Shown here in pieces: positions 1 through 9,068 of a stretch of DNA of 64,000 nucleotides. The stretch is from JALHMQ01 sp037441125 (GTDB lineage Bacteria; Pseudomonadota; Gammaproteobacteria; Burkholderiales; Burkholderiaceae_F). Under the pieces are notes generated by a model. That model searched no databases. It was not told where the DNA came from and saw nothing but the letters and a program-made list of their open reading frames with translations. The stretch covers positions 1 to 64,000 of the forward strand of contig JBBIST010000001.1 in NCBI GenBank assembly GCA_037441125.1. The letters run 5' to 3'. Positions within the stretch are counted from its first letter, which is position 1, and every line of letters starts with the position of its first letter. Both the position numbers and the translations under genes were made by a program.

Positions 1-60
1 CGGCGGACTCAACCTCTACCCCTCTGTCGCGACCCCCGGAAAAGCCTGAAGGACCAACTT

Positions 61-2112
61 CTGAAGGTCGCCATCCTTGACATGCAGCCCATCACGCCCG
101 CGGTCGGCGGGGGTCGGCTGCGGCTTCTCGGCCTGTATCACGCGCTCGGGCCGAAAATCGAGGCGCGTTACGTCGGGACGTACGACTGGCCCGGGGAGGC
201 TTACCGGCTGCAGCAATTGAGCCCCGTCTTGTCCGAGGAAGTCGTTCCGCTGTCCGATGCGCACCACTCGGCCGCCCGCGAGTTGTCGGCGCTGGCGGGC
301 GGCAAGACGGTCATCGATATCGCCTTCCACACGCAGGCACACCTGTCGCCGGCCTACCTTGCGGCAGCCCGGCGGCAGATCACGTGGGCTGATGTGGTGA
401 TCTTCTCGCATCCGTGGGTCTTCCCACTGATGCAGGAGGCAGTTCGACCGGACCAAGTCGTAATCTACGACTCACACAACGTCGAGAGCGTGTTGAGAGC
501 GCAGCTTCTGGACGTGCGCAACGAGGTTGAGGCGCGGCTTCTGCGCGGAGTCATCGAAGCGGAGTACGCCGCCGGCAGCCGTGCCGATCTGGTGCTTGCG
601 TGCTCACAGGAGGATCTGCTCACCTTCGAGCGGATCTACGACTGGTCGCCGGCCAAGATGCGGGTCGTCCCCAATGGCGTGATGACGTCGGCAATCGTCC
701 CGGTCCCTGCCGAGCAGAAAGCCGGGTTGCGGGCTCAGCTTGGTGTGCCGGCTGAGCGTCCCGCCGCCATTTTCATCGGCAGCGACTATGCCCCTAATGT
801 TGAGGCGGCGCGCTTCATTGTCGAGCAGCTCGCGCCCACCCTGCCGCAGGTGCAGTTCATCATTGCCGGCGGTGTCGGGGCGCGCATCGACTCGCGGTTG
901 TCCAATGTGACGGTGACCGGCTTCCTCGACGATGCGACCAAGCTAGCCTGGTTGCAGGCGAGTGATCTGGCGCTGAACCCGATGTTCTCTGGATCGGGGA
1001 CGAACATCAAGATGTTCGATTTCATGGCCGCGGGGCTGCCAGTGCTTGCGACAGCGGTCGGGGCGCGTGGGGTATCGACCGGCGGCCGAGACGCGCTGCG
1101 GCTGATCGCATCGGACGCGCGGGCTTTCGAGAGTGCGATCCAGGCACTCATCGCTGATCCACCGAGATGCGCGCAGATGGGCCTGGAGGCGCGCGGCTGC
1201 GTCGAAGACGACTATGCGTGGGAACGCATCAGTCATCAGCTCCGCCTTCTGACGCAGGGCGCGGTGCGCGCGCGGCGCGGGTTGCGGCCGACCTTCTCGG
1301 TAGTCGTTCCGTCCTTCGACCGCCACGCGCACCTGGATGCGCTGATGCAATCGCTGCGTGCACAGCGGTTACGGGACTTCGAGGTCATCGTCGTCGATCA
1401 GACGACTGCGAAATGGCCGGGGTCCGAACAGGACTACGGCTTTCCGCTTCTGTATTTCCACTCGCCAGTCAAGGGTGCGGCGCGCGCGCGCAACTTCGGA
1501 GGCGCACTTGCCAATGGATCGATCATTGCTTTCACCGACGATGATTGCCGGCCGCAGCCAGACTGGCTCGCAGCGGCGAGCGCCTATTTCTCCGATCCGC
1601 AAGTCGTTGGCGTCGAAGGCCGCATCGATTCCGATCACCTGAACGACCCAGCCTACCGGCCGGTCACCAATGTAGGGTTCGAAGGCATCGGCTTCATGAC
1701 CGCCAACCTCTTAGTCCGCAGGGTGGAGTTCTTGCGGCTCGGCGGCTTTGACCTTGCTTTCGACCGACCGCACTTCCGCGAGGACACGGACTTTGGCTGG
1801 CGCTTGCAGGAGCGGGGTCTGGTGCCGTACGCGAACGAGGTTCGCGTTTTCCACCCAGCGCAGCCGCGCAGCATTGAGCGAGAGTCGGCGGTCGTTCGGG
1901 CACGCTTCTTCGAAAAGGACGCCCTCCTGCATGCAAAGCATCCTCATCGCTACTTGGAGCTCTTCGAGCGCGAGGCGCACTGGGCAAACACCGAAGCCTT
2001 CTGGGAGCACTTCTTCCGGGGTGGCGAAAAATACGGGGTCGACTTGAGCGCATTCAAGACCATTGCTGCCCGCCGCGGTGGTTGCCGCGCGGTCCCAGTG
2101 CGGCGCCCATAG
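61..2112 (+). CDS. two-domain glycosyltransferase (GT4 + GT2 fusion)
   Basis: Probable cytoplasmic or membrane-associated sugar transferase with two catalytic modules. The first ~400 residues are GT-B/GT4-like: an N-terminal strand reading KVAILDMQPI, then a DSHNVES segment and a C-terminal donor site containing FSGSGTNIKMFDFMAAGLPV. From about residue 410 a GT-A/GT2 domain begins (FSVVVPSFDR), with metal-binding FTDDDCRPQPDW and a late EDTDFGWRL acceptor-site motif. The first ATG is at 82, but that start cuts off the first beta strand. The frame is open to base 1 without ATG, GTG or TTG, so the true start is either a CTG at 61 (AAGGA seven bases upstream) or lies outside the window. The sugar specificity cannot be read. 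It precedes the ABC exporter genes and probably builds the same glycan. Confidence 0.8.
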   Translation: MKVAILDMQPITPAVGGGRLRLLGLYHALGPKIEARYVGTYDWPGEAYRLQQLSPVLSEEVVPLSDAHHSAARELSALAGGKTVIDIAFHTQAHLSPAYLAAARRQITWADVVIFSHPWVFPLMQEAVRPDQVVIYDSHNVESVLRAQLLDVRNEVEARLLRGVIEAEYAAGSRADLVLACSQEDLLTFERIYDWSPAKMRVVPNGVMTSAIVPVPAEQKAGLRAQLGVPAERPAAIFIGSDYAPNVEAARFIVEQLAPTLPQVQFIIAGGVGARIDSRLSNVTVTGFLDDATKLAWLQASDLALNPMFSGSGTNIKMFDFMAAGLPVLATAVGARGVSTGGRDALRLIASDARAFESAIQALIADPPRCAQMGLEARGCVEDDYAWERISHQLRLLTQGAVRARRGLRPTFSVVVPSFDRHAHLDALMQSLRAQRLRDFEVIVVDQTTAKWPGSEQDYGFPLLYFHSPVKGAARARNFGGALANGSIIAFTDDDCRPQPDWLAAASAYFSDPQVVGVEGRIDSDHLNDPAYRPVTNVGFEGIGFMTANLLVRRVEFLRLGGFDLAFDRPHFREDTDFGWRLQERGLVPYANEVRVFHPAQPRSIERESAVVRARFFEKDALLHAKHPHRYLELFEREAHWANTEAFWEHFFRGGEKYGVDLSAFKTIAARRGGCRAVPVRRP

Positions 2113-2196
2113 TGCCGCTTGTGCCACGCGCACAAGCGCGCACCGCCTGCTGTGGCGACTACGCATAATTGCCTCCGCCTCTCGATCTCCGCACTC

Positions 2197-3012
2197 ATGC
2201 TTCCCGCCGGCGTCCTCTCGACCTCCACGTTGCGTGCCCTTTGGGCCTACCGCAGCTTCATCGGCGCGTCCATCAAGAGCGAGATCAAAGGGCGCTATGC
2301 GCGGTCTCGTTTGGGGGCGGCCTGGTTGGTGCTGAATCCGCTCGCGTTCGCCGCAGTTCTGGCACTGGTGCTGGCGGAAGTTCTCGCCGCGCGCATCCCC
2401 GGCGCAGGCACCAAGGGCGCCTATGCCATTTACCTGCTGGCCGGCATCGCTTCGTGGAATCTCTTCTCGGAGATCATCAACCGCTCGACGACGATCTTCG
2501 TCGACTACGCCGGCGCGTTGAAGAAGATCGCGTTTCCTCGCCTGTGTCTGCCTGTGATCATTGCCGGCGGCGCGCTCGTCAATCACGCAGTGCTGTTACT
2601 CGCGATCGCGGTGGTCTGCGTGCTGCTTGGTCACGCACCCAGCGTGCACTGGCTGATCTTGCCGCTTGGCGTCGTCTTAATCGCCGCCTTTGGCTTTGGT
2701 CTCGGCATTCTGCTCGGCGTAGTCAACACATTCGCGCGTGACGTGGGTCATGTGGTGGGCATTGTGCTGCACTTCTGGTTCTGGCTGACGCCGATCGTGT
2801 ACACGGCCGAAACGCTGCCGGAGCACCTGCGGTGGCTCTCGGCACTGAACCCCTTCGCGCCGTTGGCCGGTCTGTATCAGAACGCAATTCTGTTCAATCG
2901 AGTTCCGGATTGGGCGTCGCTGGCGGCGGTGGCGGTCCTGGCAGCCTTGATGATGGTCGTGTCGCTCACGGTCTTCCGGCGCGCGAGCCCCGAGTTGGTG
3001 GACGCGCTATGA
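2197..3012 (+). CDS. wzm: polysaccharide ABC transporter permease (Wzm-like)
   Basis: Inner-membrane permease of an ABC-2 type exporter that moves a completed lipid-linked polysaccharide across the inner membrane. Visible are the amphipathic IKSEIKGRYARSRLGAAW segment typical of Wzm/TagG proteins and about six hydrophobic helices (for example AAVLALVLAEVLA, ALVNHAVLLLAIAVVCVLL, GIVLHFWFWLTPIVYT). The ATG at 2197 is preferred because the longer frame from 2119 adds 26 polar residues absent from the family. The 271-residue length then fits. The stop overlaps the start of the ATPase gene (ATGA), so the two are translationally coupled. High confidence in family; the polymer is not known from sequence. 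Confidence 0.9.
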   Translation: MLPAGVLSTSTLRALWAYRSFIGASIKSEIKGRYARSRLGAAWLVLNPLAFAAVLALVLAEVLAARIPGAGTKGAYAIYLLAGIASWNLFSEIINRSTTIFVDYAGALKKIAFPRLCLPVIIAGGALVNHAVLLLAIAVVCVLLGHAPSVHWLILPLGVVLIAAFGFGLGILLGVVNTFARDVGHVVGIVLHFWFWLTPIVYTAETLPEHLRWLSALNPFAPLAGLYQNAILFNRVPDWASLAAVAVLAALMMVVSLTVFRRASPELVDAL

Positions 3013-4283
3013 GCAGGATCGTCCTCAGTGTCCGGGACGTCGGCAAGTGCTATCCGGTCTATTCGTCGAGTGCCGCGCGGTTCGCGCGCTGGTTCGGCGC
3101 GCGTGTTGCGCCGGTTAGCGAGTTCTGGGCCGTGCGCAATGTCAGCTTCGAGGTGGCTCCAGGGCAGGCAGTCGCATTGATCGGACAGAATGGCGCGGGC
3201 AAGAGCACGCTGCTGAAGCTCATTGCCGGAACCGTGCGCGCCAGTGAAGGAGCGGTGATGGTCGCCGGCCAGGTGAGCGCTATTCTTGAACTTGGCCTTG
3301 GATTCAATCCGGAGTTCACGGGTCGCGCGAATGTCCGGCTGGCCGGGGGAATGCTCGGGATGTCTTCGCGTCAGATCGAGGACCGCCTCCACGAGATCGA
3401 GGACTTCGCCGAAATCGGCGAGTTCTTTGACCAGCCGCTGCGCGTGTACTCGAGCGGCATGCAGGCGCGCCTGGCATTCGCCTTGGCCACTGCAATCCGC
3501 CCCGATCTTCTGATCGTTGACGAGGTCCTAAGCGTCGGCGACTCGTACTTTCAGCACAAGAGCTTTGACCGAATTCGGCAGTTCAAGGAAGAGGGCGCAA
3601 GCATTTTGTTTGTGAGTCACGGAATGGCGGAGGTGCGATCGATTTGCGACCGTGTCGCCCTAATTGACAAGGGCCGCGTATTGCGGATGGGTGAGCCCGA
3701 CGCCGTCATCGATCACTACAACGCCCTGATTGCCGCGAAGGAAAACGAGAAGCTCACGCTTGAGCAGAGGCGCCTTCGAGACGGTTGGCTTCATTCGCGC
3801 TCTGGAACGGGCGACGCTCAGCTTGCGTCGCTGACGCTGCTCGATGCCGCCACGCTTGCGCCCGTAAAGGCGGCGAGGACGGGGCAGCGGCTGCAGTTGC
3901 GGGCAGAAATAGTGTGCCAGGCGGCCCTGCCGTCACTTGTGATCGGTTTCATGTTGCGTGATCGCTTGGGCCACGTGGTGTGGGGCACCAACACCTGGCA
4001 CACCGGCCAGGTGATTCGTCGGGTGGCGGCCGGTACCGCCTGGACGATTGACCTTGAGTTTCCGTGCGCGCTAGGTCCGGGCTCATATGCCTTCACCGTC
4101 GCACTGCACGAAACGGACTCACACTTGTCGGCCAACTACGAGTGGCAGGACAACGCTCTGGTGTTCGACGTGATCAACGCGGACCATCCGCAGTTCATCG
4201 GCAGCGCCTGGATCGATGCCAAGGTGTCGATCGCATCGGCCGATGGCAAACGGCACGCGGCTGGCGAGGTGATGCATGAGTAG
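3009..4283 (+). CDS. wzt: polysaccharide ABC transporter ATPase with C-terminal substrate-binding domain (Wzt-like)
   Basis: ATPase partner of the upstream permease. The nucleotide-binding domain covers about residues 1-250: Walker A GQNGAGKST at 59-67, signature YSSGMQARLAFALA, Walker B LLIVDEVLSVGD and the H-loop SHGMAEV. A linker leads to a ~150-residue beta-rich C-terminal domain (VIGFMLRDRLGHVVWGTNTW), the Wzt-C fold that in E. coli O9a recognises the modified non-reducing end of the O-antigen. The start at 3009 overlaps the permease stop; a longer in-frame opening from 2832 lies inside the permease gene and is rejected. The stop overlaps the next gene's start, coupling transporter and methyltransferase. 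A two-domain Wzt implies export of a chain with a specific terminal group. Confidence 0.92.
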   Translation: MSRIVLSVRDVGKCYPVYSSSAARFARWFGARVAPVSEFWAVRNVSFEVAPGQAVALIGQNGAGKSTLLKLIAGTVRASEGAVMVAGQVSAILELGLGFNPEFTGRANVRLAGGMLGMSSRQIEDRLHEIEDFAEIGEFFDQPLRVYSSGMQARLAFALATAIRPDLLIVDEVLSVGDSYFQHKSFDRIRQFKEEGASILFVSHGMAEVRSICDRVALIDKGRVLRMGEPDAVIDHYNALIAAKENEKLTLEQRRLRDGWLHSRSGTGDAQLASLTLLDAATLAPVKAARTGQRLQLRAEIVCQAALPSLVIGFMLRDRLGHVVWGTNTWHTGQVIRRVAAGTAWTIDLEFPCALGPGSYAFTVALHETDSHLSANYEWQDNALVFDVINADHPQFIGSAWIDAKVSIASADGKRHAAGEVMHE

Positions 4284-6612
4284 GGTTGACGTACGGGCGG
4301 ACGCCGCGGTGGATGCGCGCGAAGGCCCTTACGAGATCGACCGCCTCATGCAGCAGGTGCGCGTTGAGGTACAAGCGCAGAACATGGCGCGGCAGCCAGT
4401 GGCGCCGGCTCGGCTCTCCACGGAGGAAATCATCGCTCGAGTGCAGGAGGAAGTTTCGCGCATGCGGGTTTTGGCGGCCGCCCAAGGCAGTCCAGACCAG
4501 CGGGTGGAGAGTACGTTGGACCGTCTAGAAGTCGTGGCATTGGGAGAACTCCTTGCCCACGACGATGAGGCCTTCATAGACACTGCTTACCGCCGCTTGC
4601 TGCACCGCGAGCCCGATGCCGAGGGGCGAGAGTCGCGGCTGATCGCCTTGCGCCGTGCTCGCCTGACCAAGTTCGACATACTGGGCCAGTTGCGTTATTC
4701 GCCCGAAGGACGCCTTCACGGCGTTAGTGTGCCGGGGTTGTGGTGGCGCTATGGATTGCGGCGCGCGTTTCGCGTGCCGGTACTGGGTCGGCTGCTGGCG
4801 AATGTCTACTACGTCGTGCAGTTGCCCATGCTCGCGCGCGGGCTGGAGGAAACGAAGACGCTCGTTTATCGCGATCTTGCTCAGGGGCGCCGTGAGATCG
4901 AGAGTCAGCTCGCCCGAGAGCGTAGCGAGCGCGAGCTCGCAGTTCAGGCGAAGGGTGCTGACCTTGCTGCAACAGCCGCCGAGCTCGCTGAGCTGCGAGC
5001 GGCAGCGCAGCGAGAGGCTGCCGCGTGCCTTCGCGCAGACGAGGAAGCAAAGTTTGTCGTTGCGCGCGTGGGTGCCGATCTCGCCTCAACAGTCGACGCG
5101 GTTGCCGAGCTGAGGGCGGCAGCGCAGCGAGAGGCTGCCGAACGGCTTCACGCGGACGAGGAAGCACAGTCTGCCGTTGCGCGCCTGAGCGGCGCTCTCA
5201 CAACGGTGGCCGCCGAGCTGGCCGAGCTGCGGGCAACGGCGGAGCATGAGATCGCCGAGCGGCTTCGCGCCGACGACCAGACGCAGTCTGGAGTTGCGCG
5301 CGTGGGTGCCCTACTCGCCTCAACAGTCGACGCGGTTGCCGAGCTGCGGGCAGCAGCGCAGCGAGAGGCTGACGAGCGGCTTCGCGCGGACGAAGAAGCA
5401 CAGTCTGCCGTTGCGCGCCTGAGCGGCGATCTCACGACAGTGGCCGCCGGGCTGGCTGAGCTGAGGGCAACGGCGGAGCGAGAGATCGCCGAGCGACTTC
5501 GCGCCGACGACCAGACGCGGTCTGCGGTTGCGCGCGTGGGCGCCGAGCTCGCCTCAACAGGCGACGCGGTGGCCGAACTGAGGGCGGCAGCGCAGCGAGA
5601 GGCTGGCGAGCGGCTTCGCGCGGACGAGGAAGCAAAGTCGGCTGTTGCGCGCCTGGGCGGCGCTCTCACGACCGTGGCTGCCGAGCTGGCTGAGCTGCGC
5701 GCAACGGTGGAGCGGGAAGTTGCCGAGCGACGCTGCGCCGACCTTGAGGTGCGTTCTTCGATGGCACGTTTAGAGGGGGGTTTGCTTCAGCAGGCCGAGC
5801 AACTGGTCGAGCACCGAGGCGAACTCATCCATCAGGTGAGCCGACTGGCGGGAGTCCTGGAAGAATTGGAGGGGCGGGTCGGCCCAACGGGAGCTGCTAT
5901 CCCGTCGCCGCCGGAGTCGGACGAGCTGGAGCACTCGTTGGATGCCTTCTATGTCTCCTTCGAGGACAGGTTCCGAGGGACCCGTGATGACATTCGGCAT
6001 CGCGTCAGCGTTTACCTGCCCATCATCCGCAGCGCCGAGGCCGGATCTGAGGCGCGCCCGATCGTCGACATCGGCTGCGGGCGTGGCGAGTGGCTTGAGT
6101 TGCTTCGCGACGAAGGCTTGCAGGCGCGTGGCTTCGATCTGAATCGCGTCATGGTGCGGCAGTGCCAGGAGCGCGGCCTTGATGTGAGCGAAGGCGATGC
6201 GTTGGCTTGGCTGCGTTCGCTGCCGTCCGGTTCCCTTGGCGCTTTGACCGGGTTTCATCTCGTCGAGCACCTGCCGTTTGCCCAAGTTCTCGCGCTGTTC
6301 GACGAAGCGCTTCGCGTGCTGGCACCCGGCGGCGTCGTGATCTTCGAGACACCCAACCCCGAGAACCTGATCGTCGGGTCCTGCACGTTCTACACAGACC
6401 CGACACACCGCAACCCGATTCCTCCCGAGGTCCTGCTCTTCGTGGCGCAGGCGCGCGGTTTCGAACGGGCGGAGATCAATCGGTTGCATCCGCCGCACTG
6501 GTCGCAGAACGCCGAGGAGGTCGACGGCATGGCGCCCCGGCTGAAGGCCGCCATGACCGCGCCGCAGGACTACTCGGTCATCGCTTTCCGGCCCTCCGAG
6601 CAACCTCGGTGA
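4276..6612 (+). CDS. methyltransferase with DUF4214-like N-terminus and long repeat coiled coil (candidate chain terminator)
   Basis: Three parts are visible in 778 residues. Residues ~90-150 resemble DUF4214 (FIDTAYRRLLHREPDAEGR, ILGQLRYSPEGR). Residues 228-500 are seven 39-residue Ala/Glu/Arg-rich units predicted to form a coiled coil. The C-terminal ~200 residues are a class I SAM methyltransferase with glycine-rich VDIGCGRGEWL near 596 and FHLVEHLPF, then LAPGGVVIFETPNPENL. The gene overlaps wzt by 8 bp. By analogy with WbdD, whose methyltransferase caps O9a chains and whose coiled coil sets chain length, this may cap and measure the polymer recognised by Wzt. That role is inference: no kinase domain is seen, and the coiled coil precedes the catalytic domain whereas in WbdD it follows it. 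Confidence 0.82.
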   Translation: MSRVDVRADAAVDAREGPYEIDRLMQQVRVEVQAQNMARQPVAPARLSTEEIIARVQEEVSRMRVLAAAQGSPDQRVESTLDRLEVVALGELLAHDDEAFIDTAYRRLLHREPDAEGRESRLIALRRARLTKFDILGQLRYSPEGRLHGVSVPGLWWRYGLRRAFRVPVLGRLLANVYYVVQLPMLARGLEETKTLVYRDLAQGRREIESQLARERSERELAVQAKGADLAATAAELAELRAAAQREAAACLRADEEAKFVVARVGADLASTVDAVAELRAAAQREAAERLHADEEAQSAVARLSGALTTVAAELAELRATAEHEIAERLRADDQTQSGVARVGALLASTVDAVAELRAAAQREADERLRADEEAQSAVARLSGDLTTVAAGLAELRATAEREIAERLRADDQTRSAVARVGAELASTGDAVAELRAAAQREAGERLRADEEAKSAVARLGGALTTVAAELAELRATVEREVAERRCADLEVRSSMARLEGGLLQQAEQLVEHRGELIHQVSRLAGVLEELEGRVGPTGAAIPSPPESDELEHSLDAFYVSFEDRFRGTRDDIRHRVSVYLPIIRSAEAGSEARPIVDIGCGRGEWLELLRDEGLQARGFDLNRVMVRQCQERGLDVSEGDALAWLRSLPSGSLGALTGFHLVEHLPFAQVLALFDEALRVLAPGGVVIFETPNPENLIVGSCTFYTDPTHRNPIPPEVLLFVAQARGFERAEINRLHPPHWSQNAEEVDGMAPRLKAAMTAPQDYSVIAFRPSEQPR
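4957..5775 (+). repeat. seven in-frame 117-bp units (234-bp period) inside the coiled-coil gene
   Basis: The phrase CTCGCCTCAACAGTCGACGC starts at 5080 and 5314 and recurs with one change at 5548, so the period is exactly 234 bp (78 codons). Each period holds two alternating 39-codon halves, one containing AELRAAAQREA and the other AELRATAE(H/R)E(I/V)AER. Counting a more diverged first unit gives seven halves, 819 bp in all. Every unit is a multiple of three, so gain or loss of units would lengthen or shorten the coiled coil without breaking the frame. 39 equals four heptads plus one 11-residue hendecad, which is compatible with a continuous coiled coil. Confidence 0.9.
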
Positions 6613-6627
6613 TTCCGCGCGCATTTC

Positions 6628-7650
6628 ATGACTCAGCGAATCGCAGTCTTGGCCACCGCCTCGCACTCGGGTGAAGTCGGGGGTGCCGAGCGCTTCTACG
6701 TGGGGCTGCGCGACGCGCTGCGCCGGGAGGGAGCCGCTGCCGACATCGTCTCCGTTGTCAGCGACGAGTCGAGCTTCGATGCGATTCTCGAGTCGTACCT
6801 GCGCTTCTACGAGCTCGATCTGTCCGCCTTCGATGGCGTGATTTCGACCAAGGCGCCGGGTTATGTCGTTCGCCACCCCAATCACGTCTGCTACCTGCAG
6901 CACACGATGCGGGTGTTCTACGACATGTTCGAAGTCGAGTTTCCTGCGGCCAACGACGTGCTGCAAGACCAGCGGCGCCGCATCCAGCAGCTCGACACCG
7001 CGGCGCTGAGCTGCCCTCGATTACGCGGCCGCTTCGTCATCGGAGAAGAGGTCCGCGCCCGCCTCCTGCGGTACAACGGGCTGGAGGCGGAGATCCTGCA
7101 CCAGGCCACGACGATGAGTGGCTATCGCTGCGGCGCGTTCGAGTACCTCTTCATGCCTGGGCGGCTGCATCGATGGAAGCGCGTGGATCTGGTGGTCCGT
7201 GCCATGCGGTACGTCAGCGCCCCGGTGCAACTGCTAATCTCCGGTACAGGCGAGGACGAGGCCTCGCTCAAGGCACTGGCAGCCAAAGACGAACGGATCA
7301 GGTTCCTGGGACGCGTGACCGACGACGAGTTGATTTCGCTGTACGCGAACGCGCTCGCCGTGCCTTTCGTGCCGTTGCGTGAGGATTTCGGTCTCGTGTC
7401 GATCGAGGCTTTTCACAGCGGCAAGCCGGTCATCACGTGCGAGGACTCGGGCGAGCCGGCGCGCCTCGTGCGGGCGTTCGATGCGGGCTGGGTTTGCCCA
7501 CCCGAGCCGAAGGAGATCGCAGTGGTGATCGATCGAATCGCTGCTCAGCCTCGCTTGGCTCGGGACGCTGGGGAGCGCGGCCGCGGCCAAGTGGGCCGAT
7601 CTACATGGGGCATGGTGGCTACCACACTGTTGACGGCACTGCAGCGGTGA
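6628..7650 (+). CDS. glycosyltransferase family 4 (GT-B)
   Basis: Retaining GT-B glycosyltransferase of 340 residues, probably transferring a sugar from a nucleotide donor to the growing lipid-linked glycan at the inner membrane. The N-terminal half has VGGAERFYVGLRDALRREG. The C-terminal half has the donor domain with GRLHRWKRVDLVVRAMRY, LLISGTGEDEASLKALA and the acidic EDFGLVSIEAF motif typical of GT4. The ATG at 6628 follows the methyltransferase stop by 15 bp, so it is likely in the same transcript. Donor and linkage are not deducible. Confidence 0.85.
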   Translation: MTQRIAVLATASHSGEVGGAERFYVGLRDALRREGAAADIVSVVSDESSFDAILESYLRFYELDLSAFDGVISTKAPGYVVRHPNHVCYLQHTMRVFYDMFEVEFPAANDVLQDQRRRIQQLDTAALSCPRLRGRFVIGEEVRARLLRYNGLEAEILHQATTMSGYRCGAFEYLFMPGRLHRWKRVDLVVRAMRYVSAPVQLLISGTGEDEASLKALAAKDERIRFLGRVTDDELISLYANALAVPFVPLREDFGLVSIEAFHSGKPVITCEDSGEPARLVRAFDAGWVCPPEPKEIAVVIDRIAAQPRLARDAGERGRGQVGRSTWGMVATTLLTALQR

Positions 7651-7925
7651 CGTTGGCGCTTGTTGAGCCGATAGCGACTCCTAGGTCGCCCTTCTCCGGT
7701 GCCGCTTCTGGCCACTACGTTACTGCCACGGCCCCCCCGGGCCTCGTGACCGCCATTCTCAGCTCTCAGAACACATCGCGGAGATCCACACCAAACCAAC
7801 CGGGCGCGCCTTGATCCTTGAAGATGCCGATCTAGCGGCCCTGGGGCTCGGTAACAGCCATGCTGTGTGTTCGACTCAAGCAAGACGAGTGAATCTCCAG
7901 GGACTTTAGGCGACATAGTGAAAAC
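7651..7925 (+). other. 275-bp intergenic gap
   Basis: No convincing gene is seen. The last 60 bases before the next ATG are noticeably less GC-rich than the neighbouring genes, which would suit a promoter, but I could not define paired -35/-10 boxes. The gap separates the transporter/terminator block from an FkbM gene with a less GC-biased composition, so it may mark a junction between separately acquired pieces. Confidence 0.4.
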
Positions 7926-8927
7926 ATGGCTGCACTACCTCTCGAGAAATCGACGCGTGACCGGCTAGTGGCCGAGCTAGGTGAGATGCTCGCCAGCAAT
8001 TCGACCGCGATCGAACTTGGTCATCCTATTGGCCTCATCGACGCGTTCTTCATGTACAGACTTCTTCTTGGAAGAACGCCATCGCAAGAGGAAATCAACT
8101 ATCTTTCCTGGAAGGTGGAGACCTGCACTCGCCGGGAACTGCTGCGCGAGCTGCTGGCGTCGCGTGAGTATGGACGCGGAGTGCCACTACTTCCTGCTGG
8201 CCAATTCTGGATGGCAGACCTTGAAAAGTTTCGTCTGTGGTTCGACACAACCGATGTCGAAATGGGCGCCAAGATGGCGATGGGTACATACGAGCCCGAA
8301 GTGGCTAGAACAATCAGCGAGCACGTGAAGGAGGGAATGACTGCCGTCGACGTTGGTGCCCAATGCGGCTACTACAGCCTGCTTCTCGCCAGCAAAGTTG
8401 GGTCGCGCGGCCAGGTGCTCGCAATCGAGGCGCGTCCGACTTCGGTCGGTCTGATCAAGAAAAACGTGGAAGAGAATCAACTTGGCACGACGGTCCAGGT
8501 CCTTCACATGGCGGCCAGCGACCGCCCCGGAGTTCTTGATATGTTTGAGACTTCAGGCATGTTTGTTGCGGGACATGAAGAGGGCAAGCCGTCGTGTCGC
8601 GTGAACTGCGCACCGCTTGACGAAATCCTGGATGGGAAACGGGTGGATTTCCTGAAGATCGATGTCGAGGGTCATGAGCCCAAGGTGCTGGTGGGGCTTA
8701 ACAAGACAATTGCTCGCTGCAAACCGAAGCTGCTGATTGAGTTGAATGAGTATTGGCTCCAACGCAACTCGTCGGTGTCCAGTGCTGATGTGTTGCGCAG
8801 CTTGGAAGCGAGCGGCTTCGGGCTGTGGCTTGTTGACACCGGAGCGCGCGTGACGGCCCGCAGTTACTCGGTCACGAACGTGCTTGAAAATGCTGAAATC
8901 CTTGCCATTCCGGACGGTGTTCGATAG
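7926..8927 (+). CDS. FkbM-family methyltransferase with DUF4214-like N-terminus
   Basis: SAM-dependent methyltransferase, by family probably an O-methyltransferase acting on a sugar hydroxyl. Residues ~30-80 (FFMYRLLLGRTPSQEEINYL, RELLASREYG) resemble the DUF4214 module also present in the long coiled-coil methyltransferase upstream. The FkbM core starts near residue 138 with TAVDVGAQCGYYSLLLASKV, followed by VLAIEARPTSVGLIKKNV and FLKIDVEGHEPKVL, all characteristic. The ATG at 7926 lacks a strong Shine-Dalgarno sequence. Composition is somewhat less GC-rich than flanking genes, which hints at separate acquisition. The substrate is unknown. Confidence 0.85.
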   Translation: MAALPLEKSTRDRLVAELGEMLASNSTAIELGHPIGLIDAFFMYRLLLGRTPSQEEINYLSWKVETCTRRELLRELLASREYGRGVPLLPAGQFWMADLEKFRLWFDTTDVEMGAKMAMGTYEPEVARTISEHVKEGMTAVDVGAQCGYYSLLLASKVGSRGQVLAIEARPTSVGLIKKNVEENQLGTTVQVLHMAASDRPGVLDMFETSGMFVAGHEEGKPSCRVNCAPLDEILDGKRVDFLKIDVEGHEPKVLVGLNKTIARCKPKLLIELNEYWLQRNSSVSSADVLRSLEASGFGLWLVDTGARVTARSYSVTNVLENAEILAIPDGVR

Positions 8928-9068
8928 GTGCACAGAAGTTCGTAGGCATCGGCTGTAATTCCGATAGTCCCCTGCGCGGGCTGAAATGAGCGATGGACGG
9001 CATACCGATGAAACAGAACCTTCCCTACTCTTGGCCATGCAGTTTCCCACGGACGCTGTGACATAGAT

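Noticed and set aside
4957..5775. CRISPR-like array
   Set aside because: The repeats are contiguous coding units with no unique spacers and preserve the reading frame; they encode a coiled coil.
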